Program-made: the position numbers and the translations under genes | Notes under the pieces: generated by a model | What the model was told of the DNA's origin: nothing | The model's database searches: none | The model's input: the letters and a program-made list of their open reading frames with translations, nothing else | Shown: positions 1 through 14,242 of the stretch, piece after piece | Layout of the letters: each line of letters opens with the position of its first letter | Position numbering within the stretch: the first letter of the stretch is position 1 | Source: Sporodiniella umbellata | Lineage: Eukaryota > Mucoromycota > Mucoromycetes > Mucorales > Rhizopodaceae | DNA length: 64,000 bases | Reading direction: 5' to 3' | Assembly (NCBI GenBank): GCA_025677835.1 | Contig: JAIXMR010000010.1 | Location: 124,001 to 188,000, forward strand

Positions 1-2350
1 GATTGCTGTTCTACCTCCCCTTTTCCTTCACTGGCTGCTTCGTCTTTATATTTAGAAAGCATTTCGCGGACTTCTTCTACATTTTTTTTAGTGCGAAGGC
101 TATCAATAATTGTCTTGGACTTTTCGTGTGAAGGGTCAGCTTTGTCACTATATTTGAACTGGGGAGAGGGGGCAGATTCCGAAAGGAAAATGTGAAAGTT
201 TTCTGGAAGCATAGACTTGATACGATCGTAATAGCTGAGTCTAATTTCCTTCTCCAATACTTCTTTCAAAAAACAGAACTGTTGAGATAAGGGATTCATA
301 GTGATAGCGCCTTCCCTATAAAGCAAAAAGTTAGTTAGTTTGTGAAAGTCTTGAAATAAATAAATAGCCTTTTCTTACCATGCTTGCCAATCCCATTGAA
401 AACCAAAGTTACTTAAGTGATGAGAGAACCAAGAATACAAACGGTTGATACATTCAACGTCCATTTTATCTAAACGATCATATAGGGTTTTGACACCTCT
501 ACCGAGAGCCATAGGAAACTTTGATCCGTCAACTCTGCACAACTCAATAATAACAGATGCATAAAAGACTTGACGGAAGTCAGAGGATGGCAGACGAAGC
601 ATATGAGCAAATACGGTCTATGACGGATAACAATGAATATGTTGTACAGTTTTTTTGAGCTTTCTCTTATTTTACCTCAACCAGCAAATCTGAAATACTC
701 CATCCGGGCTCCTCCTCATCCTCATCCTCTTCCATAGGCTCATCCGAATCCGAAGAGCGTTTGAAATATCTCGCTTCGCAGTTGTGGGGTAAATTCAGTA
801 AATACTTTGCACAATCTTTACGGTTGACCTCGTATAAGAATATAGTATCTGCCATTAACTCTTGTAGGATAAAATATTCAATACTGTCGTGTTGAGGGAC
901 TACAGGCAGTGTTACCCCTTCATCGTTTACTAACATTTTGAAGGTAGGAGCAGGGGTAAGGTATTCTGTGGAATCCTGGTGAGCGGGCAAGATAGCTTTA
1001 GGCAACTCGTGTTGAAGAGCAGAGCTAAATTCAACGTCAAACCATCTGTAAGGTTTAGGAATGAGTGACAGCTAAGCATTCGTATACAAAGATACAACAA
1101 TTTTAGTTTCTAATGCTTTTTAGTTTTTTTTTTTTCTTTTCTCTTACCTTCCAAGATTTTCCTTGAAGTTCTTGAATAAGAGACCAAATATGAGTCAAGG
1201 GCTAATTACAACCAACAATAAAATAATTAAAACCATCTTTTCTTCATCAAATAATAATAACCAACCTCTTCCTTTCGGTCACCAAATCGCTCATCGCTAT
1301 AAGAAGAAAGCAACTTCAGTCTGTTACTACTGTCTCTACGCTGCATGTAAATCTCAATTTTTCTTAAAATCTGATCGAATTCATGAGAACTGCGTTCATT
1401 GAGTTCTCTAGCGCACCAAGGGAGAGTAGACAATACGGTGTAAACAATGCTGTCCAAACGTTTACAAAGCTGGTTGGTTTCATCCAAATCAGCCAAAACT
1501 TCCAACAAGAGGTTGGCATAAGCAGTAGGTGTGACAACGTTGGCGTTGACGAGTTCACCATAAAACCTCAAGAACTGCTTCACCTTGAACCAATTGGACT
1601 CAGCCAACATATTAGTGAAAAGCATGTTGAAATGAGCCATCAGTTTGGCTACAATATCGTTTCTAGACACGTTCAACAATCCAATTAAAGTACCATAGAT
1701 GGGGGCTTTTGCAGGCAATTCGCATACACTATGGATATCAAACAAAAAAATTTCAACAAAAAGGCTTGTATTTACAAACAAGCAATATATAAATAGTTTA
1801 CCATGCTGCAAGTGTATTTTGTACGGTATCCGGGTATTTAGAATAGTCGTTATCCAAAATATTTCTCATTTTTGTCAAATTGACCTGTAGCTCAGGTGTA
1901 AACTTTTTTGTGAAGGGAAAGGAAGGTATTGAGTTAGTTTTGACAGAAAATGTATAGAAAAGCAAAAACAAAACAAAAGAGATAGGAAGGAAAGTGTACC
2001 TTATCACCAATCTTGATGATTAAACCTTTCAGTCTAATCTCAATATCCTCCAATTCATCTTCCTTGCTTCTTTCAGGTGGACGTTCATAAGGACCACGAT
2101 GGTTGTAATTTCTTCTATCATCTATAATCAGTTTAAAAAAAACAATAAATAAACTGATATTCACTGATTGCCAAAGAAAAAAAAGCGGATACAAGAACTA
2201 TATCTAATTTACCGCGACGATTGTAATTTCCACCTCGGCCTCCATGTCTATGTCTACCCCCTAAACAGTAATTTTTGTTACGAAAAAGTAGTTGGGCGAG
2301 ACTTATCTACCTTCTTGTCTTGGCCGGTATCCTCTGTTTTCGTAGCTCAT
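1..2350 (-). CDS. NCBP1: Nuclear cap-binding protein subunit 1 (CBP80), 3' part missing
   Basis: Large subunit of the nuclear cap-binding complex, which with CBP20 binds the 5' cap of nascent RNA polymerase II transcripts and supports splicing, export and decay control. Reading leftwards, the start codon (2350-2348) opens a short exon beginning MSYENRGYRPRQE. Two further small exons give an Arg/Gly/Asn-rich segment (RHRHGGRGGNYNRRG) and then RSKEDELEDIEIRLKGLI. The MIF4G-type helical domain follows (around 1380-1720; blocks IYGTLIGLLNVSRNDIVAKL and QFLRFYGELVNANVVTP). An acidic loop EPMEEDEDEEEPGW lies at about 700-740, and exon(s) near 375-600 continue the helical repeats. At least six introns are visible. 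The gene runs off the left edge, so the C-terminus is absent. It is divergent from the RTC4-domain gene, with about 300 bp between the starts. Family assignment is firm; exact joints near 1020-1230 are less certain. Confidence 0.88.
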
Positions 2351-2651
2351 TGTTTCTTTTATTTTTATTTTTTTTAAAAAAAAAAAGAGAGGTAAAGGGA
2401 ACGTAAACTAAATATGTCAAGAAAAAAAAAAAAAACAATTGGGCGCGATTTTGCATAGAGCCCTTTTTGAAAGTCACGGTCCTTTATGACCCAAGTATAG
2501 TGTTGTTAATGACAAAAGGGCAATTGTCGTATGATGTAGGTTTTGTTTTTGAGAGACAATTTTTGTTCTTTTTTTTTTCTTTTATACAAAAAATATATAC
2601 AGAAAACTCGGCGAATACGTTTAATTCCGTTTAATATATTTAAACGATCTA

Positions 2652-3590
2652 ATGAGCCAAGAAAGAGCTGCAGAAAAAAAACGAGTTGCTGACTATGACC
2701 CAAAGTTATTTAAAGATATTTTTGGCTCCCAAGTGAAAACGCAAGAGACTGTAAAGGCCGTTGCTCCTATAAAGAGAACATCGCGTACGATGGCTATGCC
2801 AAAAAAGAGAATAAGGGTTGAAACTAAGGCACCGACTGAGGCAATAGAGGAACTTCAGCGGACAGTCAAAGAAGAAAAGGTCAATAGTTTTGACTGTCCT
2901 GTTTGTTTTGAGAGTCTGTTGCCGCCTTATCCTGAAGGTCTTTCGAGTGCAATCAAAACCTTGGAGGAAAAGCGTCGTGTATGGCGAGAGAGTCAGAAGA
3001 GAAGCTATGATTCAAAGGTTGCAAAAGAAAAAGCAGAAGGCAAGGTGTATATTGAACCCATGCTACAAACGTCTCCAGATTTACCCAGTGAAGATCTAAA
3101 GTCTTTCTGTTATACACACCGTCTCGAATTAGTGTGGAAACCGATGGCTAAAAGCCAAGGATACCCAGACCCAGTTGATTTTGAGATCCTTTCTTCAAGA
3201 ATCGAAGGACAAAGACACGTGCTTTTGGATATCATTCAAGGACAAAAGGAAAGCGGGTGTTTTACGAAAGCCAAGCAGAGAGTTCAACAATTGGGGTCTC
3301 ATAAAGCCAAAGGGGCCAAAGAACTGATTCATCAATTCGAACAAACACTGCCTGGCTATTATGGTTTGAAAGGCATGGAAGAAATGATGAGAGTTCTGGC
3401 GACGATGTTTTTGGACAAAGAGTTAGATAGAAAAGCGAGCAATCCACTCGAGCCTCTAGAGTACATTCAGCAAGTACTAGTCCCCGAATGTGCTCTGCGT
3501 TTGATTCAAGAAGATATGGGTGTGGACATGAAAAAAGCAAAGAGAATTATGGAAGAAAGCATAGATTATGGCAAAAGATACAGTTTATAA
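2652..3590 (+). CDS. RTC4-domain protein, single exon
   Basis: Intronless 312-residue protein. The C-terminal half resembles the RTC4-like domain named after yeast Rtc4 (restriction of telomere capping), whose biochemical role is poorly known. Visible are a basic N-terminal part with possible nuclear localisation patches (AMPKKRIRVETK), a CPVC pair near residue 80, FCYTHRLELVWKP near residue 155, and GYYGLKGMEEMMRVLATMF followed by a helical end carrying YIQQVLVPECALRLIQEDMG. The start ATG follows a T-rich stretch and is the only sensible choice. Its stop lies only 29 bp from the stop of the convergent USP7-like gene, so the two 3' UTRs must overlap. A nuclear location is inferred from the basic patches only. 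Confidence 0.72.
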   Translation: MSQERAAEKKRVADYDPKLFKDIFGSQVKTQETVKAVAPIKRTSRTMAMPKKRIRVETKAPTEAIEELQRTVKEEKVNSFDCPVCFESLLPPYPEGLSSAIKTLEEKRRVWRESQKRSYDSKVAKEKAEGKVYIEPMLQTSPDLPSEDLKSFCYTHRLELVWKPMAKSQGYPDPVDFEILSSRIEGQRHVLLDIIQGQKESGCFTKAKQRVQQLGSHKAKGAKELIHQFEQTLPGYYGLKGMEEMMRVLATMFLDKELDRKASNPLEPLEYIQQVLVPECALRLIQEDMGVDMKKAKRIMEESIDYGKRYSL

Positions 3591-3619
3591 TAGTAATAAA
3601 AATTGTTGGCGAAAGAAGC

Positions 3620-5829
<2,210 letters not shown>

Positions 5830-7943
5830 TCTGAAAGGAAAATACGGTTTTTCTCTAAAAGAATTCAATTTCCGTCCTTTGAGTGTCCCACGTCAACATT
5901 CAAGTTTTTTTTTTTATATAAGCCCCGGGAATAATCGGGCTCAATTGCTGGCTGTTCCTACAGCAATCTCCCTTCTCCGCTCCGATAGTGGCACTAGGCC
6001 TAAAAGCCGTGCTTTTAATAAAACAGACATAACCATCTACGAACATTCTCTTCTTCCCTGTACCCTCAAAGGCGTTTGTTTGCGATAAGAATTATGGGAG
6101 GGGGATAAAAATGGCAAACTTGAAGTCTTAAAAAGAGTAGCGGAAACACTAGACGCTGAGCTCGTCCACCAACACATACAGGAACAAGTAAATCCAATCA
6201 AAGTACCGTACCAACGGAAGTTGCTGCTGAACACAGAGACAGTCTTAAGAAGTTGAAAGGAGAACAAAAAAAAAAAGCATACTTTAAACAACTAGACAGC
6301 TCTAGAACGTATTAGCGGCGAACTGTACCAAAAGATCAAAGTTGACACCTCAAATGTTGTCTTAAAATTAAATGGTGTTATAGAATTTTATGCGAAAGTT
6401 GCTACTGAAATATGTAATGAGGTCAGATATGTTTTATTACAGTCTCAAACCTTGTGTTTGGATTTGTCTAGGTGAAGAACCAAGAACCCGTTGCCAAAAA
6501 TCACGAAATGAACGCCTTTAGCGCCCTACTTAATACAGACATAAAATCCTCAAAAGAGAAAACATCAACACCTTTACCGACGAATCTTTACCAAACCTTT
6601 ACTAAGCTCGATTGGAACGTGATCTGGCTCAATAGTAATGTCAATAAACAATTGAGGAAGTGTATCCAGAAGCAACTTACAGTCCCAAAACAAATCGAAC
6701 CGCCGCTATTCTTAGTTCTCGAAAAATAACACTGTACTGCTGCTTCAGAAGATTTCATATCTGAGGGAACATACAAAAATGATTTCGTACGTTTTTGTAT
6801 AATTTGTATTATAAAATGCGACATTGATTTTAGAAACACTGCAATTCTATCAACAATTGTAACTATCAGTAGTACAATATGGATTTCAAGCTCAATTTAC
6901 ACCACCTTGAAAAATACGATCAGATAAATAGAACAAGTAGACAATACAAAGGACTTTTTTTTTTTTTTTTTTTTTTGGGCCATCCAGAAGTCAAGATAGA
7001 GAAGAAGAAAAAAGAGAAAGTCGAAAGATCAAGATGAAGAGAGTTCTAATCTAGAGAGGGCTTATCAAAAGAGCGGTTTGGCTTGCAGGGTGGACCAGAA
7101 AGATACTTATCGAGTATTTAAAAAGAAAACGCTAAGATTCGTCAACAGAATCAAACAAATGATGAAGCAGCCACCGAGAATGTATTGGCGGTATGCCAGT
7201 TTCCGAGGGGGAATTGCTTTCTGGCAGTTGGAGGGACCTTGTTAGTATCTGTAGCGAGACTTAGCACGCAGTTTAGATTGGAATAGGAAAGTTTCATTCA
7301 GCAAAGAACTACCAAGGCCCTAGGGTGGGTTTCAATCATTAAACACCAATAGACGTGGTGTTACTTTAGCTACATCTTTAGAAATAAAAACAACAGACAA
7401 CTCGATCAAAGAAGAAAGTGGCTCCATTCGTATCAGGGGACTCTTGGTAGTTCTGTTTAGCCTGGTAGAGATTCTAGTGTGAAGTTATACATGGAGAGCT
7501 CTACAAGATTTAGCAGTAAAAACCCTAAACATCTTTAACGATTGCATTTTGAGAATGGAGATGTTGCAAAAAAAAAAAAAAAAAAAAAAAGGGAGCAGGG
7601 TTGCGCCCACCCAAGTATCAATTCAAATCCCAGCCTTTCAAAGTAAAATGAAATCAATTTGAATAGACGAATGATTATATTTTTATTAGAAAGGAAAATA
7701 AAAACGCGGCTTTTAAAATAGGTGGCACAATGACTGGCTTTGGTTCGTCCACAGTAGTAAGAAAGAGTTTTTTTATTTTTCAGATCATAAGAACAATTGA
7801 GGGATTTTTTTGAAGAGCAGGTAAAAAAACTGAGAGAAATATTTTTTTTTTTTTTCTCTCTTTACCTTTTCTCTTTACTTTTTTTTGTTTGGTCCCCTCT
7901 CCTGTTTGTTTCCCTTTTTCTCTTTGGTATTTTATGCATTCTT
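5830..7943. other. Spacer with poly-A/T runs and possible gene relics
   Basis: About 2.1 kb between the USP7-like start and the next ORF. It holds a T run near 6955-6976 and an A run near 7568-7590. A plus-strand frame with one internal stop lies at 5789-6256 (listed separately). A short open frame at 6472-6729 (KNQEPVAKNHEMNAFSALL) has no recognisable family. No promoter element, RNA gene or transposon ends could be assigned. Confidence 0.5.
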
Positions 7944-8507
7944 ATGACACTGGTTGCCATTACATACAACCCACCACAACATTCTTCTTTTGCTTATAGT
8001 AACAAATGGAAGAAAGGGTTAGTGTCTTTGTTTACCAATAAGTTCCACCACGCCTCTTTAGGACGAAGGTACTCCTCACCTACCACAGTAGCAGCAGCTA
8101 CCGAGAAAGTGCTTCGTCATGACGAGCCAGTGGTCAAATGTGAAGATCTGACAGCGAAAGAGTTTGCACAAATGGCAGGGATAAAGATCAAACAGGCTGC
8201 TGAAGAGGAGGGGGAAAGTCCTCAGCTGTTGACGCAAATGACAACCCGCACCGAGTTCTCTTCCAAAAGTACACCCAATAAACGTATTTGGGATTCCGAT
8301 TTTTGGCAGTGTAACGAGGAAAAGAAGGACACACACGATACCCAGTCACTGACAGTGCCGTCATGTAGCTACAGTGTACAAAAAGGCAGATTTAAGATCT
8401 GTGTAGGACAAGTGGATAGTGAACCTGTTCATCAACATCATCACGTTGTACTCGAATGGAAACGAAAAAGATCAGATTCCTCTTCCACTGCAGCCAAAAA
8501 GAAGTAA
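7944..8507 (+). CDS. Unassigned 187-residue protein
   Basis: Not recognised. The open frame extends upstream to about 7797, but the upstream part is a Phe/Leu-rich translation of T-rich DNA and lacks an ATG, so the first in-frame ATG at 7944 (MTLVAITYNPPQHSSFAYSN) is chosen. It carries a Ser/Thr-rich N-terminus, an acidic helix around DEPVVKCEDLTAKEFAQMAG, a segment RIWDSDFWQCNEEKKD, and a basic tail EWKRKRSDSSSTAAKKK that could be a nuclear localisation signal. Base composition is richer in G+C than the flanking spacers, which favours real coding. No neighbour gives functional context. Could be a lineage-specific nuclear protein. Confidence 0.5.
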   Translation: MTLVAITYNPPQHSSFAYSNKWKKGLVSLFTNKFHHASLGRRYSSPTTVAAATEKVLRHDEPVVKCEDLTAKEFAQMAGIKIKQAAEEEGESPQLLTQMTTRTEFSSKSTPNKRIWDSDFWQCNEEKKDTHDTQSLTVPSCSYSVQKGRFKICVGQVDSEPVHQHHHVVLEWKRKRSDSSSTAAKKK

Positions 8508-9209
8508 AAACAGAACAAAACTATAACAGCCACCCTCCCTTTTTCCACTCCTTCTTTATGTGTATATGCTTTCTTAAGCAGCTTGCTTTCCCCTCCCCTT
8601 TTTTTCACCCTTTAGCTCTAATAACTATTCTCTCTATTTACTATTTATATAAACACGTGTACATAATATCAACCTCTTTTTTTTTTTTTCTGTTGGTTTT
8701 GCCTTCTCATTGGATTCTTAAAAAGCAAAGAGGCTTGTGACTCCTCATTCTTACGATTCGAAACACAAGCTAAATAGCATATATCTTTTTTTGACTTTGA
8801 CTGTTTGCACGCGGCGGCCATCTGGAGATGTATCTTGCTATTCTATATATACTCTCTCTCTCTCTCTCTTTGAATTCTTATATCACCATTACATAGAAAA
8901 ATAGACAAGGTTTGTATTTAATAGTCAGCCAACTTTTTTTTTTTTTTCAACTGTTTTTGTCGTATTAACCCTGGGTGGCAAAGAAACAGTTTCTGCGGAC
9001 ATTCGCTTACCTAATCTGAAGTAATCATTGGCAAAGGAGGTCTCATGACATCCACTGAGAAAGGGAATGCTCTATGTTTAGATGAACCCTATCTGAGTTT
9101 AACTTTTTTATAATGAACCCCACTACGTAATAAGAATTTTTTGCAAGGCCACCCAACTGAAACGGGGAGGCTAAGAAATCCACGCGCTATTTAGACTACA
9201 AACAATGTT

Positions 9210-9253
<44 letters not shown>

Positions 9254-12085
9254 AATATTAAAAAATGTATGATACCATCTTTTTTATGTTTTTATTTGTT
9301 TTAAAAGGAGGCCCCGGGGAGTACAGGTTCGTTTAGATGTCCGGTAGAGTTTGTTCGGTTGAAACTTTAGGTTTCAGTTTAAATAAAGTAGACCTGGAAA
9401 GCCTTTTTAAAACACTATGCCTATAGATTCTCTTCAAAGTATGCCTATTTTCTTCAGTAGCTTATTGATGATGACAGCTACTTGGTAGAGAGAATAGTAG
9501 CCGTTTTTTTTTTTTTTTTTTTTTTGGTTGCTTTTTAGAAACTTTCATACCACAAAAAAAAGGGTGAGCTTTCTGAGATCAAGCTCTATATCACAACCGG
9601 TTACAAGCCCTCAGCAAGCATTTGTATGCACCTTTCTAAAAAGCCTGGGAACTGAAGCTAAAAAAAAAAATTATCAATGAATAAAATTTGCCCTTTTCTA
9701 CAATCTAAAAGTATAGAAACATCCTTGGCAATAGTCTTGCCTTTAAAAAGCCATTTGTGTACAGTCTTGACTTTACGATAGTACTAATAAGAAGTCTAAT
9801 TCTGAGGGACCTTACCAAACTAGACTGTTTTTGATACCATTTTCTACTCAAAAAAAAAAAAAGGAAGGGGAGGGGAAAGGCGGGAGATGTAAATCGCTTA
9901 GATAGCAAGAAACACCCATTGGTTATAGTTAGACCTTACTCTGTTTCCATCCTCTGTCTACCGTCCGATGTTTTGTATGAACTTGAAAAAAAAAAAACGT
10001 TAGACCAAGTTGATCAGATGTCGACTAATATAAATGCATTTTAAACTATAGATCGATACTTTAATATTTCAGTTTTTTTTTTTTAAGCGTCTACAGCAGC
10101 AAACGAATGGAGCTATTGCCTATATCCAAACTACACTTGAGCCTTAATCCAATAAGCAACTTTTTACCCAAAACTCTCGATTTGTGAGTATCTGAACAAG
10201 ACAATTGCTTTTTTGTAATGTTAGTGTTTACCGCATAGATCGTTAATAAACATTTATTAACAATATATATCACCATATTATTAGTATCGTCGCTTCCTAA
10301 ACATCCTCTATTGGCTCTATTCTTCCCTCTTTTGGCCTTGAGTGAAGGGGACTTTTTGGGCCAAAAAAAGTTGTAAAGAGCACGTGGAATGCTTTGAAAA
10401 CTACGATAGACTTTGATAAAGACTCTTGAGACCTCATGTCGGGATTGTACAACATTTAGGACAAGAAAAACCCGTAGCCAGGGTGTCAAAGGAAAGCCAA
10501 TCTACAGAAAAAAAGACAGTGAGCCTATTAGCCTTTGACGTTGTCTGGGCACCCTTTTTGTTATAGAAAGTAAAGTGAAAACGCTGGATTTTATTACGTT
10601 TAGAAAATGAATGTCACTTTCCAAAAAAACGTATAGGACTCATGGTTCTTCAATCCAAAGCCTATTTCAAACCCAGCCATAGGGAGGGTAGAAAACCTCA
10701 CCCAGAGTAAGATTGGAGAAGGACGTTTTCCGATGCATGTCCACTGCTTATTCCTCTTACAAAAAAAAAAAAAATGTTGTTTTGAGGGGGAGACGTAGAG
10801 CTTGCGCCTTTTATTAAGACAATGTTGAATTTGACATGGGTCTTTCAGGGTTTACAGTGCTGGAATGACTGGCCTCGATCAGACACTACTTGAAGGTTTT
10901 TTTCAAAACAGGTGAAAGGATGCTTCATCAAAACCGGTTAAACAAAACGGTATTTTTTTCCAGCCAAAGCGTACACTGTATGTTTTCAACTGTTTGACCA
11001 AAGACTTGGAAAAGTTGATGGATTATTCATGACAAAAAAAGCTCAAGAGAAACATTGGCGTCTTGAATAAACATACAAATCACAGAAAGAAATTGAGTCT
11101 AAAGAAAGTAATACAGGATGGGGCTCATACGAATGATATGTGGACGACAGTCAGTGGAAAGATAACTAGGAAAGCATTTATTATCATTATAATTCTTATT
11201 GTTTTAGACGCCTTTGAAAAAGTATCCGTGATGTGTTCACATTTGTTACTCTCTCTTCATCAACACATGACCAGAAAGAGCCCAGGTCAGCCCCACATAC
11301 TATAGAAGACCGGCAAAAGATAGACAGCGCGTAGCCATTGAATCTATCAAGATTCTTTATTGAAAGGTCATGACCTGTCTAAAGACTGGCTTTGATAGAC
11401 CCAAAGCCAACCGGATGTGTCAGGTTTAAACTTGGAATAGCATGAAACATGGCAGTGTCTTTTTCTCTGTTTAACGTTTCATCTCTTTCTCTCTCTCTCT
11501 AAAAAACGAATGATCCATGGGAGTGTTCGAAAGTGTGGCTTTGAAAAAAAAAAAAAAAAAAAAAGAAAGCAGGTATCTTTTCTATGAAGCCAAACCATCT
11601 TTGGATTAGACTCTTGTTCTCCTTTTCATTTTCTCTCTCCTTTTTTCTTACAATTCTGTTTTTTTCTTACCCTTTGGGGGTCAACTTGCCATATTTTTTT
11701 TTATTTTGGGATAGAAAGTGAGGAGCCCATGTAGATAAGGCATTCCGTTTTTTTTTTTTTTTTTTTTTTTTCAAAGCGCTTGTGAATTGTACAACATGTT
11801 TTTTGCGCTTTGTATCACCTTTGGCAATCTCTCGCTGCCATTTTTTTTTTTTTTTTTTTCAATTATAATTTTTTTTTTTTTTTAGCTCAAGAAACCTACT
11901 CCATACTCGTTCAATTTAAACAAGCCAAAGAGAGGATTGTATATAACCAATCTACAGGTTGAATTCGCTTTTTCTATGATTTTTGAGATGATAATTCCGC
12001 TATTTGATTATTATTTTTTTTTTTTTTTTTCGCGTTTTTGATTTTTTTTTTTGATTTATTTTTTTTTTTTTTACTGTTTTGAGAT
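8508..12085. other. 3.6 kb AT-rich spacer
   Basis: No confident gene. It contains (CT)n at 8852-8869, (AT)n then (GT)n at 9211-9253, and many A or T runs of 12-25 nt (for example near 9505-9525, 11545-11563, 11749-11771, 11841-11859). The run of T tracts from about 11690 to 12072 lies directly upstream of the RFC gene and is its likely promoter/5' UTR region. Short open frames at 9705-9908, 10091-10489 (both minus) and 11063-11305 (plus) lack recognisable motifs; the first two lack a usable ATG at their ends. Confidence 0.55.
9211..9253. repeat. (AT)n(GT)n compound microsatellite
   Basis: About 12 AT units followed directly by about 9 GT units, in spacer DNA. The same AT-to-GT transition occurs at 23301-23340, and a CA-to-TA version at 22109-22164. 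Confidence 0.92.
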
Positions 12086-13272
12086 ATGAGTGCTATGGAC
12101 ATTGATTCCAGCAAGGGCAAAGGCAAGATGTCTATTGAGCCTACAGATACACTACCTTGGGTAGAAAAATATCGACCTGTAAAGTTGGAAGATCTTGTGT
12201 CTCATCAAGACATTACTTCTACAAGTAAAAAAAATAATAATAATAATCATGGACTTGAATAATAAACTGTGAATGGCTTCAGTTGAGACGTTTATTGAAG
12301 CCAAGCGACTTCCTCATCTGTTATTTTATGGGCCACCTGGTACAGGCAAGACCTCGACGATTTTAGCTTGTGCACGAAAGCTCTATGGAGAGAAATTTAG
12401 ATCCATGATTTTAGAATTAAATGCTTCTGACGACCGTGGTATTGATGTTGTACGGGAACAGATTATTAGTTTTGCAAGTACGCAAAATTTTTATAGGTAA
12501 AAAAAGAAAGAAAAAAAAGGGGAGGGGAAACTGATGGGGGAGGGTTTTTGTTTAGTTCGGGTATCAAGTTGGTGGTGTTGGATGAAGCAGACAATATGAC
12601 GAATCAGGCACAGTCTGCTTTACGTCGAGTGATTGAAAAATATACCAAGAATGTTCGTTTTTGTATTATCTGCAATTATGTGAGCAAGATCATTCCGGCT
12701 ATTCAGTCACGTTGTACCCGATTCCGGTTTGCACCTTTGGAATTAGAACAGATCGATGCTCGTTTACAGACGATTGTGGATGCCGAAGGGGTGGATCTCA
12801 CGCAGGATGGTAAAAAGGCTTTATTGGCGCTTTCTAAAGGCGACATGCGTCGTGCGCTGAACATACTTCAATCATGCCATGCAGCTTACGATACTGTGGA
12901 CGAAGATGCCATTTACAACTGTACTGGCCACCCCCATCCACAAGACATTGAACGTATCTTTCGCTCGATGGCCTCGGACGAATTCACCACAGCCTATACT
13001 AGTAACTATCGAAATGAACCAAAACAAAGTACTAACCCTTCCACTTAGCGATTGAGAAAATCCAACGTGAGTCTGGTTTGGCCCTGCAAGACATTTTAGG
13101 GGAGATCTATTTCTATGCGCGTCAAGTGACGTTCCCTACCGAAGCAAGATGTGACATCCTTCACAAACTGGCTGAAATTGAATACAGACTGGGGGAAGGA
13201 GGCCATGAAAAGATTCAACTGGGCGCACTGATTGGCGTCTTTAAGTTAGCCACTGAAAAGATACAAGCATAA
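12086..13272 (+). CDS. RFC3: Replication factor C subunit (yeast Rfc3 / human RFC5 type)
   Basis: AAA+ subunit of the clamp loader that opens PCNA and loads it at primer-template junctions. Four exons (12086-12224, 12283-12496, 12556-13001, 13049-13272) join to 340 residues, the usual size for this subunit. Visible: the N-terminal LPWVEKYRP motif, Walker [33 protein letters not shown], Walker [11 protein letters not shown], sensor 1 and arginine-finger SRC region ([14 protein letters not shown]), and the collar-forming C-terminal helices ([20 protein letters not shown]). The match to yeast Rfc3 is close along the whole length. Intron 3 has a clear CTAAC branch-like site. A poly-A signal-like AATAAAG lies just after the stop (about 13287). 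Upstream 400 bp is dominated by T tracts. Confidence 0.95.
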
Positions 13273-14242
13273 TCTTTACCCCATTCAATAAAGATACATA
13301 TTTATCTCCACACAACGATGCCCATGGCGTCTCCCCCTCAAAGCGGTTAGATCCCATGAACGCAAGACTTCTGAAGGCTTTGTACGACACGATCCGAGTG
13401 TGAACATGACAGTTGATTGAAAACTTCTAGAATAGTGCGTCTAGAGAAAGGAGGCTAGAAAAGAACACGCTAGGATGGTCTATGGCGTTTTTTTTTTTTA
13501 TTTTTATTTTTTGTATCTGTTCAGGAGTTGGGCTAGAGAGGCCTACTTGCTGCTAGCCCATTACTTAATATAGATTGAGCCGATCCAATTTTCTTTTTAG
13601 GTTAGAATAAAATAGAATTTTCTGTGTCACCAAATCGATACAGCCAAAAAAAAAGTGATTTAGACTAGTGTGAGAGCCCCTCTGGTTTAATTGAAGAGAG
13701 CAGCGTCGTTGAAAAAAAGGTAAAACTGCCGATTGATTTTATGACCGTTTTTATTTTTTATATATATATTTGGAGTGCTGCTCATTGGTTATGATTTCAA
13801 TTTCCAGTAAGAACGTTCAAGATAATCGATTTGTTTTAGTTTCCCTTAAACAGTCCAAAAATGTAAAATTGTCGATATCAGATCGATGAGGTAGTAGCTG
13901 TGACTGTGCGTATCACCATGCAAAGGGAGTGAATAAACAGAAGTCAAGAAAAATGCGGAAAAAAAAAAAAAAAAAAAAAAATATGAAAGTCTCCTTTTGT
14001 CCACTTTTTCTTTTTCCCTTTTTTTTTTTTTCCGCCCCTCCCTTTTTATTTTTTATTATTATTTTTTTAATTTTTTTTTGACTACTGTTATGAAAAAATA
14101 GTTTTTTCTGCTATAGACTTTTATATATCTATATATATATAGACACACACGCACACATACATTCACACAGAAAGAAAAAAAAAAGGACTTTATTGTACAA
14201 CACACAGCTCAAAAAAAAAAAAAAAAAAAAAAAAAATACTTG
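13273..14242. other. Spacer; pyrimidine/purine tracts upstream of the GATA gene
   Basis: No gene seen. It includes an A run near 13960-13981, mixed T/C tracts 13990-14085, TA and CA dinucleotide repeats near 14125-14165, and an A run (about 14210-14236) ending 6 bp before the GATA gene's ATG. This half is the likely promoter and 5' UTR of that gene. Confidence 0.5.

Noticed and set aside
10091..10489. 132-codon minus-strand frame
   Set aside because: Begins with TTG rather than ATG and shows no recognisable motif, domain or splice partner.
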